Source: Prauserella isguenensis
Lineage (GTDB): Bacteria; Actinomycetota; Actinomycetes; Mycobacteriales; Pseudonocardiaceae
DNA length: 64,000 nt
Assembly (NCBI RefSeq): GCF_014191605.1
Contig: NZ_JACHWU010000005.1
Location: 169,738 to 233,737, forward strand
Direction: 5' to 3'
The position numbers and the translations under genes were made by a program. Under the pieces are notes generated by a model. That model did no database searches and was not told the origin of the DNA. It worked only from the letters and a program-made list of their open reading frames with translations. The number at the start of each line of letters is the position of its first letter. Position 1 is the stretch's first letter. This document shows positions 8,901-18,600 of this stretch, in pieces.

Positions 8901-8968
8901 AAAGCTCGACAGCCGAAAGGCTCGACAGCTGAAAGGCTCGACAGCCGAGGGGCTCGACGGCTGCAGGC
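8889..8968 (+). repeat. 16-bp tandem repeat, five copies
   Basis: The core CTCGAC recurs at exactly 16-bp spacing (8889, 8905, 8921, 8937, 8953), with unit CTCGACAGCYGAAAGG and a degenerate last copy. The GntR stop codon lies in the first unit, so the array covers the very end and 3' flank of that gene. Confidence 0.85.
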
Positions 8969-9003
8969 CCGCGACCCGCACCGGCCTCGACCGTGAGGCC
9001 TCG

Positions 9004-9009
9004 TAATCT
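9004..9009 (+). promoter_or_regulatory. -10 box of maf, leaderless type
   Basis: TAATCT ends 7 bp before the GTG chosen for maf. Confidence 0.55.
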
Positions 9010-9016
9010 GGACCCC

Positions 9017-9634
9017 GTGCGCTTCATCCTCGCCTCCGCATCGCCCGCCCGCCTCGCCGTCCTGCGCGCGGCGGGGATCGAACCCGACGTGATCGTCTCC
9101 GAGGTCGACGAGGACGTCGTCATGGCGCAGCTCTCCGACCCGACGCCCGCCGAGACCGTGACGGCGCTCGCCGCCGCGAAGGCCCACGCCGTGACCGCCG
9201 AACTCGACGCCGACGCAGACGCCGTCGTGGTCGGGTGCGATTCGATGCTGTCGATCGGTGACGCACTGGTCGGCAAACCGCACACGCCCGAGGTGGCACG
9301 CAAACGCTGGGCGGACATGGCGGGCGGCACGGGTGAACTGCTCACCGGGCACGCCGTGCTGCGGGTGTCGGGCGGCACCGTCACGTCCGAGGCGAGCGGC
9401 ACGCGCACGACGACGGTGCGGTTCGCCGAACCCGCCCAGCACGAACTCGACGCCTACATCGCGACGGGCGAGCCGCTGCAGGTCGCCGGAGCGTTCACCC
9501 TCGACGCACTGGGCGGCTGGTTCGTCGAAGGCATCGACGGCGACCCGTCCAGCGTCGTCGGCATCAGCCTTCCACTGACGCGCAACCTGCTCGGCGAGGT
9601 GGGCGTCAGCGTCGTCGACCTCTGGCACAGCTGA
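9017..9634 (+). CDS. maf: Maf family nucleotide pyrophosphatase
   Basis: A 205-residue Maf/Ham1-type house-cleaning NTP pyrophosphatase that hydrolyses non-canonical or canonical nucleoside triphosphates to monophosphates. Seen are the N-terminal LASASPARLAVLRAAG, the conserved acidic VSEVDED, the KA-containing helix, CDSMLSIGD and GKPHTPEVARKRW, and the late DALGGWFVEGIDGDPSSVVG. The GTG start fits both the family N-terminus and the -10 box just upstream. In M. tuberculosis maf (Rv3282) follows accD5-accE5; here the MFS/GntR pair intervenes. Confidence 0.9.
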   Translation: MRFILASASPARLAVLRAAGIEPDVIVSEVDEDVVMAQLSDPTPAETVTALAAAKAHAVTAELDADADAVVVGCDSMLSIGDALVGKPHTPEVARKRWADMAGGTGELLTGHAVLRVSGGTVTSEASGTRTTTVRFAEPAQHELDAYIATGEPLQVAGAFTLDALGGWFVEGIDGDPSSVVGISLPLTRNLLGEVGVSVVDLWHS

Positions 9635-9654
9635 CGTCCGGCGCCGCCGACATC

Positions 9655-9696
9655 CGACGCCCTACGCCCGACGCCCTACGCCCGGCGCCCTCGTCG
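9655..9696 (+). repeat. 14-bp tandem repeat, three copies
   Basis: CGACGCCCTACGCC occurs twice in tandem (9655, 9669), with a degenerate third copy at 9683, starting 21 bp after the maf stop codon. Confidence 0.7.
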
Positions 9697-10043
9697 CCGA
9701 CGCCGCGAACGTCAGGAATCGCGATCATTTCACTCGTTCAGGGGCACCACGCATGAGCCAAAGTGGACACACTGGACATCCCTTTCGCGGCCACAACTCC
9801 GCCGCAGAACATGAATGACATTCCATTCTGAACTGTCGTCATTCGACGGTGGGACACCAACAGTGGGATCGCCGAAAACCCAGTGTGACAACGCGTCACT
9901 CGTTCATGTTCCCCCACGTCTCGATCGCATGGCAGGCCTTGCGACCTGCGACGAAGGGGTTCGATGATCTTGGAGCCGGGTCACGGAACGGAACACCCGC
10001 GATCCGGTCATCGAAGCACCCCAACTCCTAGGGAGACTGGAAA
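9697..10043 (+). promoter_or_regulatory. long upstream region of the small secreted protein gene
   Basis: About 350 bp, more AT-rich than its surroundings, with no supported gene. It contains a 10-bp direct repeat CACTCGTTCA (9731-9740 and 9897-9906), an inverted repeat GTGAC-N5-GTCAC (9885-9899) and a clear ribosome binding site GGGAGA (10031-10036). A 60-codon open frame inside it has no coding character. The length suggests a regulated promoter or a 5' UTR. Confidence 0.4.
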
Positions 10044-10280
10044 TTGCGTAAGACCCTGGCTCGCACCACCGCTGCCACCGCCATCGCACTCGGCGCCCTG
10101 ACCGCGGGCGCGGGTGTCGCGTCCGCCGGCACGGTCGACGTCCCCGAGGTTCCGTCCAACCCGACCGGCGCGGACTACGTGAACGCCTGGAACGAGTCCG
10201 GTGCCCACCTGGGTGCCGGCGCCGCCGGTCTCGTCAGCTCCGCCTGGGCGGGTGCCATCCCGTCGATCCTCGGCGCCTGA
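10044..10280 (+). CDS. small secreted protein of unknown function
   Basis: A 78-residue precursor. It has a signal peptide (basic MRKTLARTT, an alanine-rich hydrophobic core, likely cleavage after ASA near residue 28) and a mature part of about 50 residues without cysteines that ends in a hydrophobic stretch. The start is a TTG with GGGAGA 7 bp upstream; no ATG or GTG gives a better one. A very strong hairpin follows the gene, so it is probably a single-gene transcript. It does not clearly belong to the chaplin or rodlin families. Function unknown. Confidence 0.65.
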   Translation: MRKTLARTTAATAIALGALTAGAGVASAGTVDVPEVPSNPTGADYVNAWNESGAHLGAGAAGLVSSAWAGAIPSILGA

Positions 10281-10319
10281 GAGAGGATTCTCGCGCCGTA
10301 GCGCCGATACCGAATTCGC

Positions 10320-10360
10320 CGCGAAGTCCCCGGGTGGCCACGTCACCCGGGGACTTCGCG
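10320..10360. terminator. strong hairpin terminator
   Basis: A perfect 17-bp stem (left arm from 10320, right arm ending 10360) with a 7-nt loop, 40 bp after the small secreted protein gene. There is no U run, but the stem is long and GC-rich. Confidence 0.75.
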
Positions 10361-10490
10361 CGTCCGGCTCCGCCGATCTGTGGTCTCGTCAACAGCGCTG
10401 CTGTCACACATCGGGGTAAGGTCGCCGACGCCACCGCGTCGGCTCGCGAAAGGCCGACGCCGTTCGAAGTAGCCCGTTCGAAGGAGCGCC

Positions 10491-11261
10491 GTGGATCCGC
10501 AGGAGTTCGCAGGCAAGGTCGCGTTCGTGACGGGCGCTGCCCAGGGCATCGGTGCGGCCGTGGCCAGGGCGCTGCGGGACGGGGGCGCCAGCGTCGTGGC
10601 GACCGACCGCTCCCCCGGCATCGTCGAGACGTACGAGGCCGAGCCCGGCATCACCGGCATGCCGTGCGACGTGACCGACTCCGCGCAGGTCGACGAGGTC
10701 GTCGCACGGGCCGAAGCTACCGTCGGCCCCGTCGACGTGCTGGCCAATGTCGCCGGGGTTCTCGTGAAGGGGCCCGTCGCGTCCTATTCGGACGAGGACT
10801 GGCGGTTCACGTTCGACGTCAACACGAGCGGCGTGTTCCGCGTTTCCCGTGCCGTCAGCGCGCGGATGATCGAACGGGAGCGCGGCTGCATCGTCACGGT
10901 GTCGTCGAACGCGAGCGGCGTGCCGCGGCGTGGCATGGCGGCGTACGCGGCGTCGAAGGCCGCGACGACCATGTTCACCAAGTCGCTGGGCCTGGAGCTG
11001 GCCGACCACGGCATCCGCTGCAACGTCGTCTGCCCCGGTTCGACGGACACGCCGATGCAGCGCGCCATGTGGGAGCACGACGGCGGCGGACCGGATCCCG
11101 TGCTCAAGGGCGATCCGGAGAACTATCGGGTCGGCATCCCGCTGCGGCGCATCGCCGATCCGGAGGACGTCGCCGACGCCGTCCTGTACCTCGCCTCGGA
11201 CCGCGCCCGGCACGTGACCATGCAGGAGCTCTACGTCGACGGCGGCGCCACCCTCCGCTGA
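10491..11261 (+). CDS. dhbA: 2,3-dihydro-2,3-dihydroxybenzoate dehydrogenase
   Basis: A 256-residue short-chain dehydrogenase that oxidises 2,3-dihydro-DHB to 2,3-dihydroxybenzoate with NAD+. Seen are the NAD loop VTGAAQGIG, NVAGV, catalytic Ser in VSSNAS and Y-x3-K in YAASKAA, and the EntA/DhbA signature IRCNVVCPGSTDTPMQRAMW, which separates it from other SDRs. The GTG start has AAGGAG at 6-7 bp. It is the only biosynthetic gene of the island on the plus strand, ending 3 bp from the convergent exporter. No convincing iron box precedes it, so its iron control is unclear. Confidence 0.9.
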   Translation: MDPQEFAGKVAFVTGAAQGIGAAVARALRDGGASVVATDRSPGIVETYEAEPGITGMPCDVTDSAQVDEVVARAEATVGPVDVLANVAGVLVKGPVASYSDEDWRFTFDVNTSGVFRVSRAVSARMIERERGCIVTVSSNASGVPRRGMAAYAASKAATTMFTKSLGLELADHGIRCNVVCPGSTDTPMQRAMWEHDGGGPDPVLKGDPENYRVGIPLRRIADPEDVADAVLYLASDRARHVTMQELYVDGGATLR

Positions 11262-11264
11262 CGC

Positions 11265-12683
11265 TCACCGGGACGGGGCGGTTCTCGGCAGCCGGAGCGC
11301 TCCCGCGAAGGCGAGCACACACAGCCCGAGTACGCACCAGAACGCCTCACTGAACGACGCCGCGACGTCATCGGTCGCCGCGAGCCGCACCTCCAGCAGT
11401 ACGGCGAGCCCCGCGGTGCCGATCGCCCCGCCCACGTAGTTGACGAGGCTGAGCGCGCTCGACGCCCGCGGAAGCAACTCCTGGTCCACTCCCGTGTAGA
11501 CGATGGTCATCACGGGTGAGGCGATCATGCTGGTGCCCACGCCTCGCACGAACAGCGCCGCGGTCAGCCAGCCGTCGGCGAGGCCGCCGAGCTGCGTGAA
11601 CGGCACCGTCGCCGCGATGATCAACGCGAACCCGGTCACCACGATCGTCCGCGGTGCCACGCGGTCGATGAGCGGCTTCACCACGAGCAACGACCCCAGC
11701 ACCGCGCCGACGCCCTGCGGTGCGAGCATCAGCCCCGCGTCCCACGCCGACAGGCCACGACCCGACTGCAGGTACATCGGGAGCAGGAACATCGTGCCGA
11801 ACACCGACGCCGCCGCGACGAACAGCGCCAGCACGGCGGCTCCCAGCGGCGGGGTGCTCAGCAGGCGGGGATCGACCAGTGGCATCCGGTCCGACCGCAG
11901 CGCATGCACCAGGAACGCCGTGAGCAGACCGGCCCCCACCAGCAGGGCGGTCACCGCGGCGGGCGGGTTGCGGTCCTCGGAGCCGATGTCGGTGAGACCG
12001 AACAGCACGGCCGCCAGCCCCGGGGACAGCAACATCGCCCCGCGCAGGTCGAACCGGGACACCTGCTCGGCCGCGGGCACGCGCGGCACCAGCCACACCG
12101 CCAGCAGCATCGCGACCAGCCCGACCGGGATGTTGACCAGGAACAGCCACGACCAGTCGGCGACCTCCAGCAGCGTGCCACCCGCCAGTGGGCCGAACAC
12201 GGGCGCCAGCATCGGCACCACGCCCACGATGCTCATGATCCTGCCGGTGCGGCTCTTGCCCGCCACCCGCGCCAGCAGCGCCTGACCGGTCGGCGGCAGC
12301 AGTCCGCCGCCGAAACCCTGCAGCACCCGGAACGCCGCCAGCGACGTCGTCGACCACGCCAGCGCACACGCCAGCGACCCGGCCAGGAACACGGCCACGG
12401 CGGCCAACCACACCCGACGCGCGCCGAACCGTTCGGCCAGCCACCCCGACATCGGCGCCGCCGCGACCACCGCGAGCAGGTAGGCGGTGCTCGCCCACTG
12501 CACCTCGGTCACGCTCGCGCCGAACTCGACGCTCAGCGTGCGGAGGCCGACATTGACGATCGTCGAGTCCAACGACGCCATGAACGTGCCGAGCACCAGC
12601 ACCAGCGACATCGCCAGCAGCCGTCCACCGATGCGGTCGGATTCGCCCGCGGCCGGACCGGCGCTGCGCGTCCCGGCGGTCAC
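11265..12683 (-). CDS. DHA2-family MFS exporter, probable siderophore exporter
   Basis: A 472-residue EmrB/QacA-type transporter with about 14 membrane segments. It shows the TM1 motif LDSTIVNVGLRTLS, the loop motif GWLAERFGARR after TM2, and the antiporter motif C-like LAPVFGPLAGG in TM5. Its GTG start overlaps the NRPS stop by 4 bp (GTGA), so it is translated with the synthetase. The placement indicates export of the finished siderophore, an inference from context. Confidence 0.85.
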   Translation of the reverse strand: MTAGTRSAGPAAGESDRIGGRLLAMSLVLVLGTFMASLDSTIVNVGLRTLSVEFGASVTEVQWASTAYLLAVVAAAPMSGWLAERFGARRVWLAAVAVFLAGSLACALAWSTTSLAAFRVLQGFGGGLLPPTGQALLARVAGKSRTGRIMSIVGVVPMLAPVFGPLAGGTLLEVADWSWLFLVNIPVGLVAMLLAVWLVPRVPAAEQVSRFDLRGAMLLSPGLAAVLFGLTDIGSEDRNPPAAVTALLVGAGLLTAFLVHALRSDRMPLVDPRLLSTPPLGAAVLALFVAAASVFGTMFLLPMYLQSGRGLSAWDAGLMLAPQGVGAVLGSLLVVKPLIDRVAPRTIVVTGFALIIAATVPFTQLGGLADGWLTAALFVRGVGTSMIASPVMTIVYTGVDQELLPRASSALSLVNYVGGAIGTAGLAVLLEVRLAATDDVAASFSEAFWCVLGLCVLAFAGALRLPRTAPSR

Positions 12684-15600
12684 TCCGTGCCCGCCCGCAG
12701 CGACCGTTCCGCGAGCCGAACCAGTGCCGCGCCGTCGACCATCGCTTCGTCCCCGGAACCGCCCGTCTCGCCGAGCGCGTCCGGCAGCGCCCGCAGGACT
12801 CGTTCGAACGCTGCGGCGATGCGGTCAGCCGACTCGGCCACGGCACCCGGCCTGCACGCGACGATGCCGCGCCAGCCCGCGCCCTCCGGCATCACCGTGA
12901 CCGTCACCGGATGGTGGGTCCACTCGCGGAACCGCATGTCCGTGAGCCGCACACCCGGTGTCGGTTCGGCGAGCCGGTCGGGATCGACGGGGTAGTTCTC
13001 GAAGACCAGCAGGCTGTCGAAGAGCCGCTTCACGCCCACCGACCGTTCGAGCGCGGGCAGCGACACCGCGTGGTGCGGGGCGAGCGCCTGCTGCCGTTCC
13101 TGCAGGTCCCGCAGCGCATCGGCGAGGTGTCCGGTCAGCGTGGCGCGTACCGGCACGGTGTTCGCCAGCAGTCCGATGATCTCCTCGACACCGTCCACTT
13201 CGGGCGGCCTGCCGGACACCATCGTTCCGAAGTGCACGTCCTTGCGCCCGCTCCGTGCCGTCAGCACCGCCGCCCACGCGCCCTGCACCAGCGTCGCGGC
13301 CGTGATCCCGCAGGCGGCGGCCGTCGCGGCGAGCGTGCGCACCAGCTGCGGTTCGAGATCGAACGTCACCGGCTCCGGCAGCCCGGCTGCGTCCTCGCCC
13401 TCACCGGCGGCCGAAGCGCCGGAGCCCGCCGTTCCGTTCCGTGTGGCCGCCGGGGTGTCGGGCAGGGCACGGTCGTAACGGTCGACCGAGGCGAGCTCGC
13501 CCGACCATGCGGCCACGTCGGCGGTGCGATCCCGGTGGGAGAGCCAGCGCAGGTACCGGGTGAACGGCACCGGGGCGGGCAACTCCGCATCGCCGCCGAT
13601 GCGCGCGGTGTAGGCGGCGAAGATCTCGCCGAGCATGCGGGGCGCCGACCAGCCGTCCGACAGCACGTGATGCGTCGTCAGCACGAGGTCGACCGCCTCG
13701 GCCGACCGGCGGACGACGGTCAGCCGCACCGGGGACCCCGCGGCCAGGTCGAACCGCTCCGCCAGGTCGGCGGCCAGCACCCGGTCGACCTCGGCGTCGA
13801 CGTCCGCCGCGGCGGACACGTCGACGTAGCGACGGTCCGGTGCCGCGTCGGCGGGCAGGACCGCCACGTCGAGTCCCGGCGGGAACGCGGCGCCGAGGTT
13901 CGGGTGGCGGGTCACCAGGTCGCAGACCGCGGCGTGCAGCGCGTCGACGTCGACCCGGCCGGTCAGCGAGAACGCCGCCTGCACGGTGTACGGATCACGG
14001 GTCCCCGCCCGTCGGGAGTGGCGCAGCATCAGCTCCTGCAACGGGCTGAGCGGCACCACGTCGGCGACCCGGTACCGCCGCTCCAGTTCGTCCACATCAG
14101 ACTGCGTGAGCGAGACGAGCTCGAAGTCCGACGGGGTACGGCCCGCTCCGCGGAGCGCGTCCTCGTCGGACGCCAGCGCCACCAGCTCGACCCGGAACGC
14201 CTCGGCCAGTCCGGCGACATCGTCGTCGGTCAGTACCGCGCGCGGCCAGGTGATCCGCACGTGCAGGGCCTGCCCGTCACCGTCGCCGGTGGTCATCGCG
14301 TTGACCATGAGGCTGTGCGGCATCGGGAGCTTGTCGCCGCCGGATCCGAACGGCGCCGAGCCCGGCGGTGCCTGCCACGCGTGTTCGACGTCGGGAGCCT
14401 GGACGAACTGGCCCAGGTAGTTCCAGCTCACGTCCGGGTGCACCGGCGTCACCCGGCCGGCAGCGGCGAGGATCCCGTGGCCGAGACCGTCGCCCTGCGC
14501 GCGGAGTCGCTCCTTGACGGCCTTCAGCTGCGTCGCCGCGTCGCCGTCGGGCAGCGTGATGCGCGCCGGGTGGACCGCGGTGAACCAGCCGACGGTGCGT
14601 GACAGGTCGACGTCGCGGTCCGGATCGGGTGCGTGCCTGCCGTGCCCCTCCAATGCGAGGTACAGGTCCGGTTCGCGGTCGGCCCACCGGGCGATCGCCC
14701 TGGTCAACGCCGTGAGCAACACCGTGTCGGGCGTCGCGTGGTAGGCCGCGGGCAGGGCCGTCAGGAGTGTCCTGCTGACCTCGGCGTCGAGGGCGAACTC
14801 GTGGTGCACCGCCGTCGCACCGGTGTCGCGGCCGGGGTCGAACCGCGCGCGGGTGAGCCGTTTCTGCGGATTGCGCCCGACGGCGCGCCAGTGCGCCTGC
14901 TCGCCCGCCCGCGCGTCGGCGGCCGACGCGAGCGACCTCGCCCAGCCGAGGAACGGCGTGGGCCGCGGCAGCTCCCTGCCCTCGTAGGCATCGGTGAGGT
15001 CGTCGACGAGCACCCGCCACGACACGCCGTCGACCAGCAGGTGGTGGGCCACGAGCACGAATCGGCCGAGCTCGTCGGGACCCCGGTCGACCCACAGCGC
15101 CCGCACCAGCGGCGCGCGGCGGACGTCGAACTGCTCCCGCACGTCGGCGATCCAGCCGTCGACGAGGACGCGCACGTCCCCGGTGGAGGCGACGCGGGTG
15201 AGCACATCGGCCGCGGTGACGGCGTCCGGTTCGGGGATCCGCAGCACCGGTGTCCGCACCGCCGCGGCGCCGGTCCCGCCCTCGGTGTCGGCCCGCCCCT
15301 GGGTGCCGTCCCCGTCCGCGAGGTGGGCCCGCAGCACATCGTGGGTCCGTAGCAGCGCGTCCACGGCCCGCGACCACGTGGCGAGGTCACCGCCGGCGGG
15401 CACGCAGAGCTCGGTCCACTGGCAGAAGTCGCCGGGCTCGGGCGCCCGGTCGAGCAGGTCGCGCATCACCGGGGTCAGCGGCGCGTCCCCTGTGGACGGC
15501 CCGGTGTCGGCACCGTCCTCGGCGGCGTTGCAGCGCGCGGCGATGCCAGCGACCGTCCCGCCGTCCAGGACATCACGCGGACCCAGCCGCAGTCCCTGCC

Positions 15601-18600
15601 TGCGCGCGCGGGACACGACCTGCAGCGAAACGATGCTGTCGCCGCCGACCTCCAGGAAGTGGTCGTCGAGGCGGATGTCGTCTGCGCCCAGCACGTCGCG
15701 GACGATACCGAGCAGCACCTCCTCGGCGTGCGTCGACGGTTCCCGCCCCGTGCCGTCGCCTGCGTGTTCAGGTGCGGGCAGTGCGTGCTCGTCGAGCTTT
15801 CCGCCCGGGGTGAGCGGCAACCGGTCGAGCCGCACGAACGCGGCGGGAACCATGTAGTCGGGCAGTTCGACGAGCAGGTCCTCCCGCAGTCGCACCGGAT
15901 CGAACTCCGCGCCCTCGGCCGGGATCACGTAGCCCACGAGCTGCCTGCCGCCCCGCACGACGACCGCGCACCCGCGCACGTCCGGATGCCGGGTCAGCGC
16001 GGTCTCGATCTCCGCGAGCTCGATGCGGAACCCGCGCACCTTGACCTGCCGGTCGGCCCGGCCGAGGAACACGAGCTGCCCGTCGGGGCGCCAGTACACG
16101 ACGTCCCCGGTGCGGTACATCCGTGATCCCGGTTCGCCGTACGGGTCGGCCACGAATGCCTGCGACGTCTGTCCCGGCCTGCCGAGGTAACCGCGGGCGA
16201 GCTTCGGGCCCGCGAGGTACAGCTCGCCGGCAACGCCGGTGCCGACGGGCTGCAGGCCGTCGTCGAGCACGTAGGCGCGCACGTTCGGGTCGGGACGTCC
16301 GATGGGGACGGCGCCGGTCTCGCCCGGTTCGTAGTGCCAGGTCACGGAGTTGATCGTGACCTCGGTGGGCCCGTAGGCGTTGAACAGTGCACGCCTGCCC
16401 CTTCCCCACCGATCGGCGAGCTCCGGATCGAGCCGTTCGGCGCCGACCACGAAGAACACGTCGTCGGGCACGGCGCGATCCTCGGGCACGGCCGACAGGA
16501 ACGACGGCAGCAGGTTGATGCCGGTCAGCCGGTGCTCGGCGATGTAGTCGAGCAGTTCGTCGCCGGGCACGCGCACCTCCTCCGGCGCGACGACGAGGGT
16601 TCCGCCGGAGGCCAGCGGCACCATCGTCTGCCAGAACGCGACGTCGAAACTGGTCGACGCGAAGTGCAGGTAGCGGTCGTGTGCGGTCACGCCGACGACC
16701 TCCTCCTGCAGTGAGATCAGGTCCGGAATGCCGCGGTGCGTCACGGCCACACCCTTGGGCTTGCCCGTCGTGCCGGACGTGTAGATGACGTACGCCAGCG
16801 AATCCGGTGTCAGCTCCGTCCGCGCGTGGGCCGGGTCGGCGTCGCGGTCGGTCGGTACGGCCGGATCGCCCAGCACGGCCGGGTCGTCCACCCGCACCAC
16901 GGTGCCGTCACCGCGGACCTCGCCGCCGAGTGTCGCCAGCGCCCCGGCGTCGGCGACGAACGCGACGGGCCGCGCGTCACCGATCATGTACGCGAGCCGG
17001 TCGTTCGGATAGTCGGGATCGAGGGGCAGATACACCGCGCCCGCCTTGAGGATGCCCAGCAGCGCGACGATCATCTCGACGTCGCGGCCCAGCAGCATGC
17101 CGACGGGCGTCTCCGGCCCGGCACCCGCGTCGAGCAGGCGGTGCGCGAGCCGGTTGGCGAGCCGGTCGAGCTCGGCGTACGTCAGGCTGCGACTCCGGCA
17201 CACGAGCGCCTCGGCGTCGGGGGTGCGAGCCACCCACGAGGCGAACGTCTCCAGCACCCCGTCGCGGGCCTTCGCAGGCAACCGCGACGTCCCCCGCTGC
17301 AGCACCGCGGCGGCGTCGGCGGCGTCGAGCATCGGGAGCGCGGCGACGGGCCGGTCGACGTCGGTGACCAGTTCGGTGAGCAGCGTGTGCAGCCACCGGG
17401 CGTACCCGCGCACGGTGTCGTCGGTGAACGCGTGGGGCTGATAACTCAGCACGAGGCTCAGCGCGTCACCGGGCAGCGCGATGACGGTCAGCGGATAGTG
17501 CGTGGCATCGGTGATGTCCACGCCCGCGAGTGCGACCTTCTCGTCGACGGCGAGCCCTGCGCCGTTGAACGGGAAGTTCTCCATCACCAGCATCGTGTCG
17601 AACAGTTCGCCGACGCCGATCGCCCGCTGGATGTCCGGCAGTCCGAGGTGGTGATGGTCGGCGAGTGCGACGGACTCGTCGTGGACCGCGTCGAGCAGCT
17701 CGGCCGCGGACTGGTCCGGGCGGTACCGCACACGCACCGGAATCGTGTTGCCCAGCTGGCCGATCATCGACTCGACACCGTCCACTTCGGCCGGCCTGCC
17801 GGACACCGGGCAGCCGAACACGACGTCACGCCTACGGGTCAGCCTGCCGAGCAGCAGCCCCCACGCCGTCTGCAACACCGTGGTGACGGTGATGCCACGG
17901 GCGCGGGCGAACGCACTCAGCCGCTCGCTGAACTCCTCGCCCAGCTCCAACGTGACGCGGCCAGGGCGGGAGACCTCCCGCCGCGCCGTGGCGGGCGCGA
18001 GCCGGGTCGCTTCGTCCACACCGGACAGCGCGTCGCGCCACGCATCCAGCGCCGCGTTGCGGTCGCGGCCCGCCAGCCAGTGGTGGTAGTCCTGCAGCGA
18101 GGCCGACGGCGGCACCGCCGGTCCACCGCCGAGTTCGCGATACAGCCCGAGCAGGGTCCGCCCGGCCAGGGGCATCGACCAGCCGTCGAGCAGCGCGTGG
18201 TGGTTGGTGAGCACGAGGCGGTGCTCGGCCGGGCCGAACCGGAACAACCGGAACCGGATCAGCGGCGGCACCTCCGGGTCGAACGGCCGTTCCAGCTCCT
18301 CACGGCATCGGGCGGCGAAGCGGGCCTCGAGGTCTCCGCCTCCCGGCGAGTCCGTTCCGGAGTCCGTTGTCGACATATCGATGAGCTGCCAGTCGAGATC
18401 TGCTTCGGCCGGCACGACCTGCACCACCTCGCCGCTCACGATCGTGGCGAGGTGCACGCGCAGCGCGGGCTGCCTGCGCAGGAGTTCCCCGGCGGCGTCG
18501 GCGAGCCGCCGTTCGTCCAGCTCACCGGTGAGCGTCAGCATCGCCTGCACCACGTACACGTCTGCGTCGGCGTCACCGGCCGCCATGGTGTGGAACGACA

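Noticed and set aside
9849..10031. 60-codon plus-strand ORF upstream of the small secreted protein
   Set aside because: No ribosome binding site and no coding character. It overlaps the likely promoter region.
10415..10435. possible iron box upstream of dhbA (GGGGTAAGGTCGCCG)
   Set aside because: Only about 8 of the 13 core positions fit the IdeR/DmdR consensus and the palindrome is poor, far weaker than the two boxes at 32466-32513.
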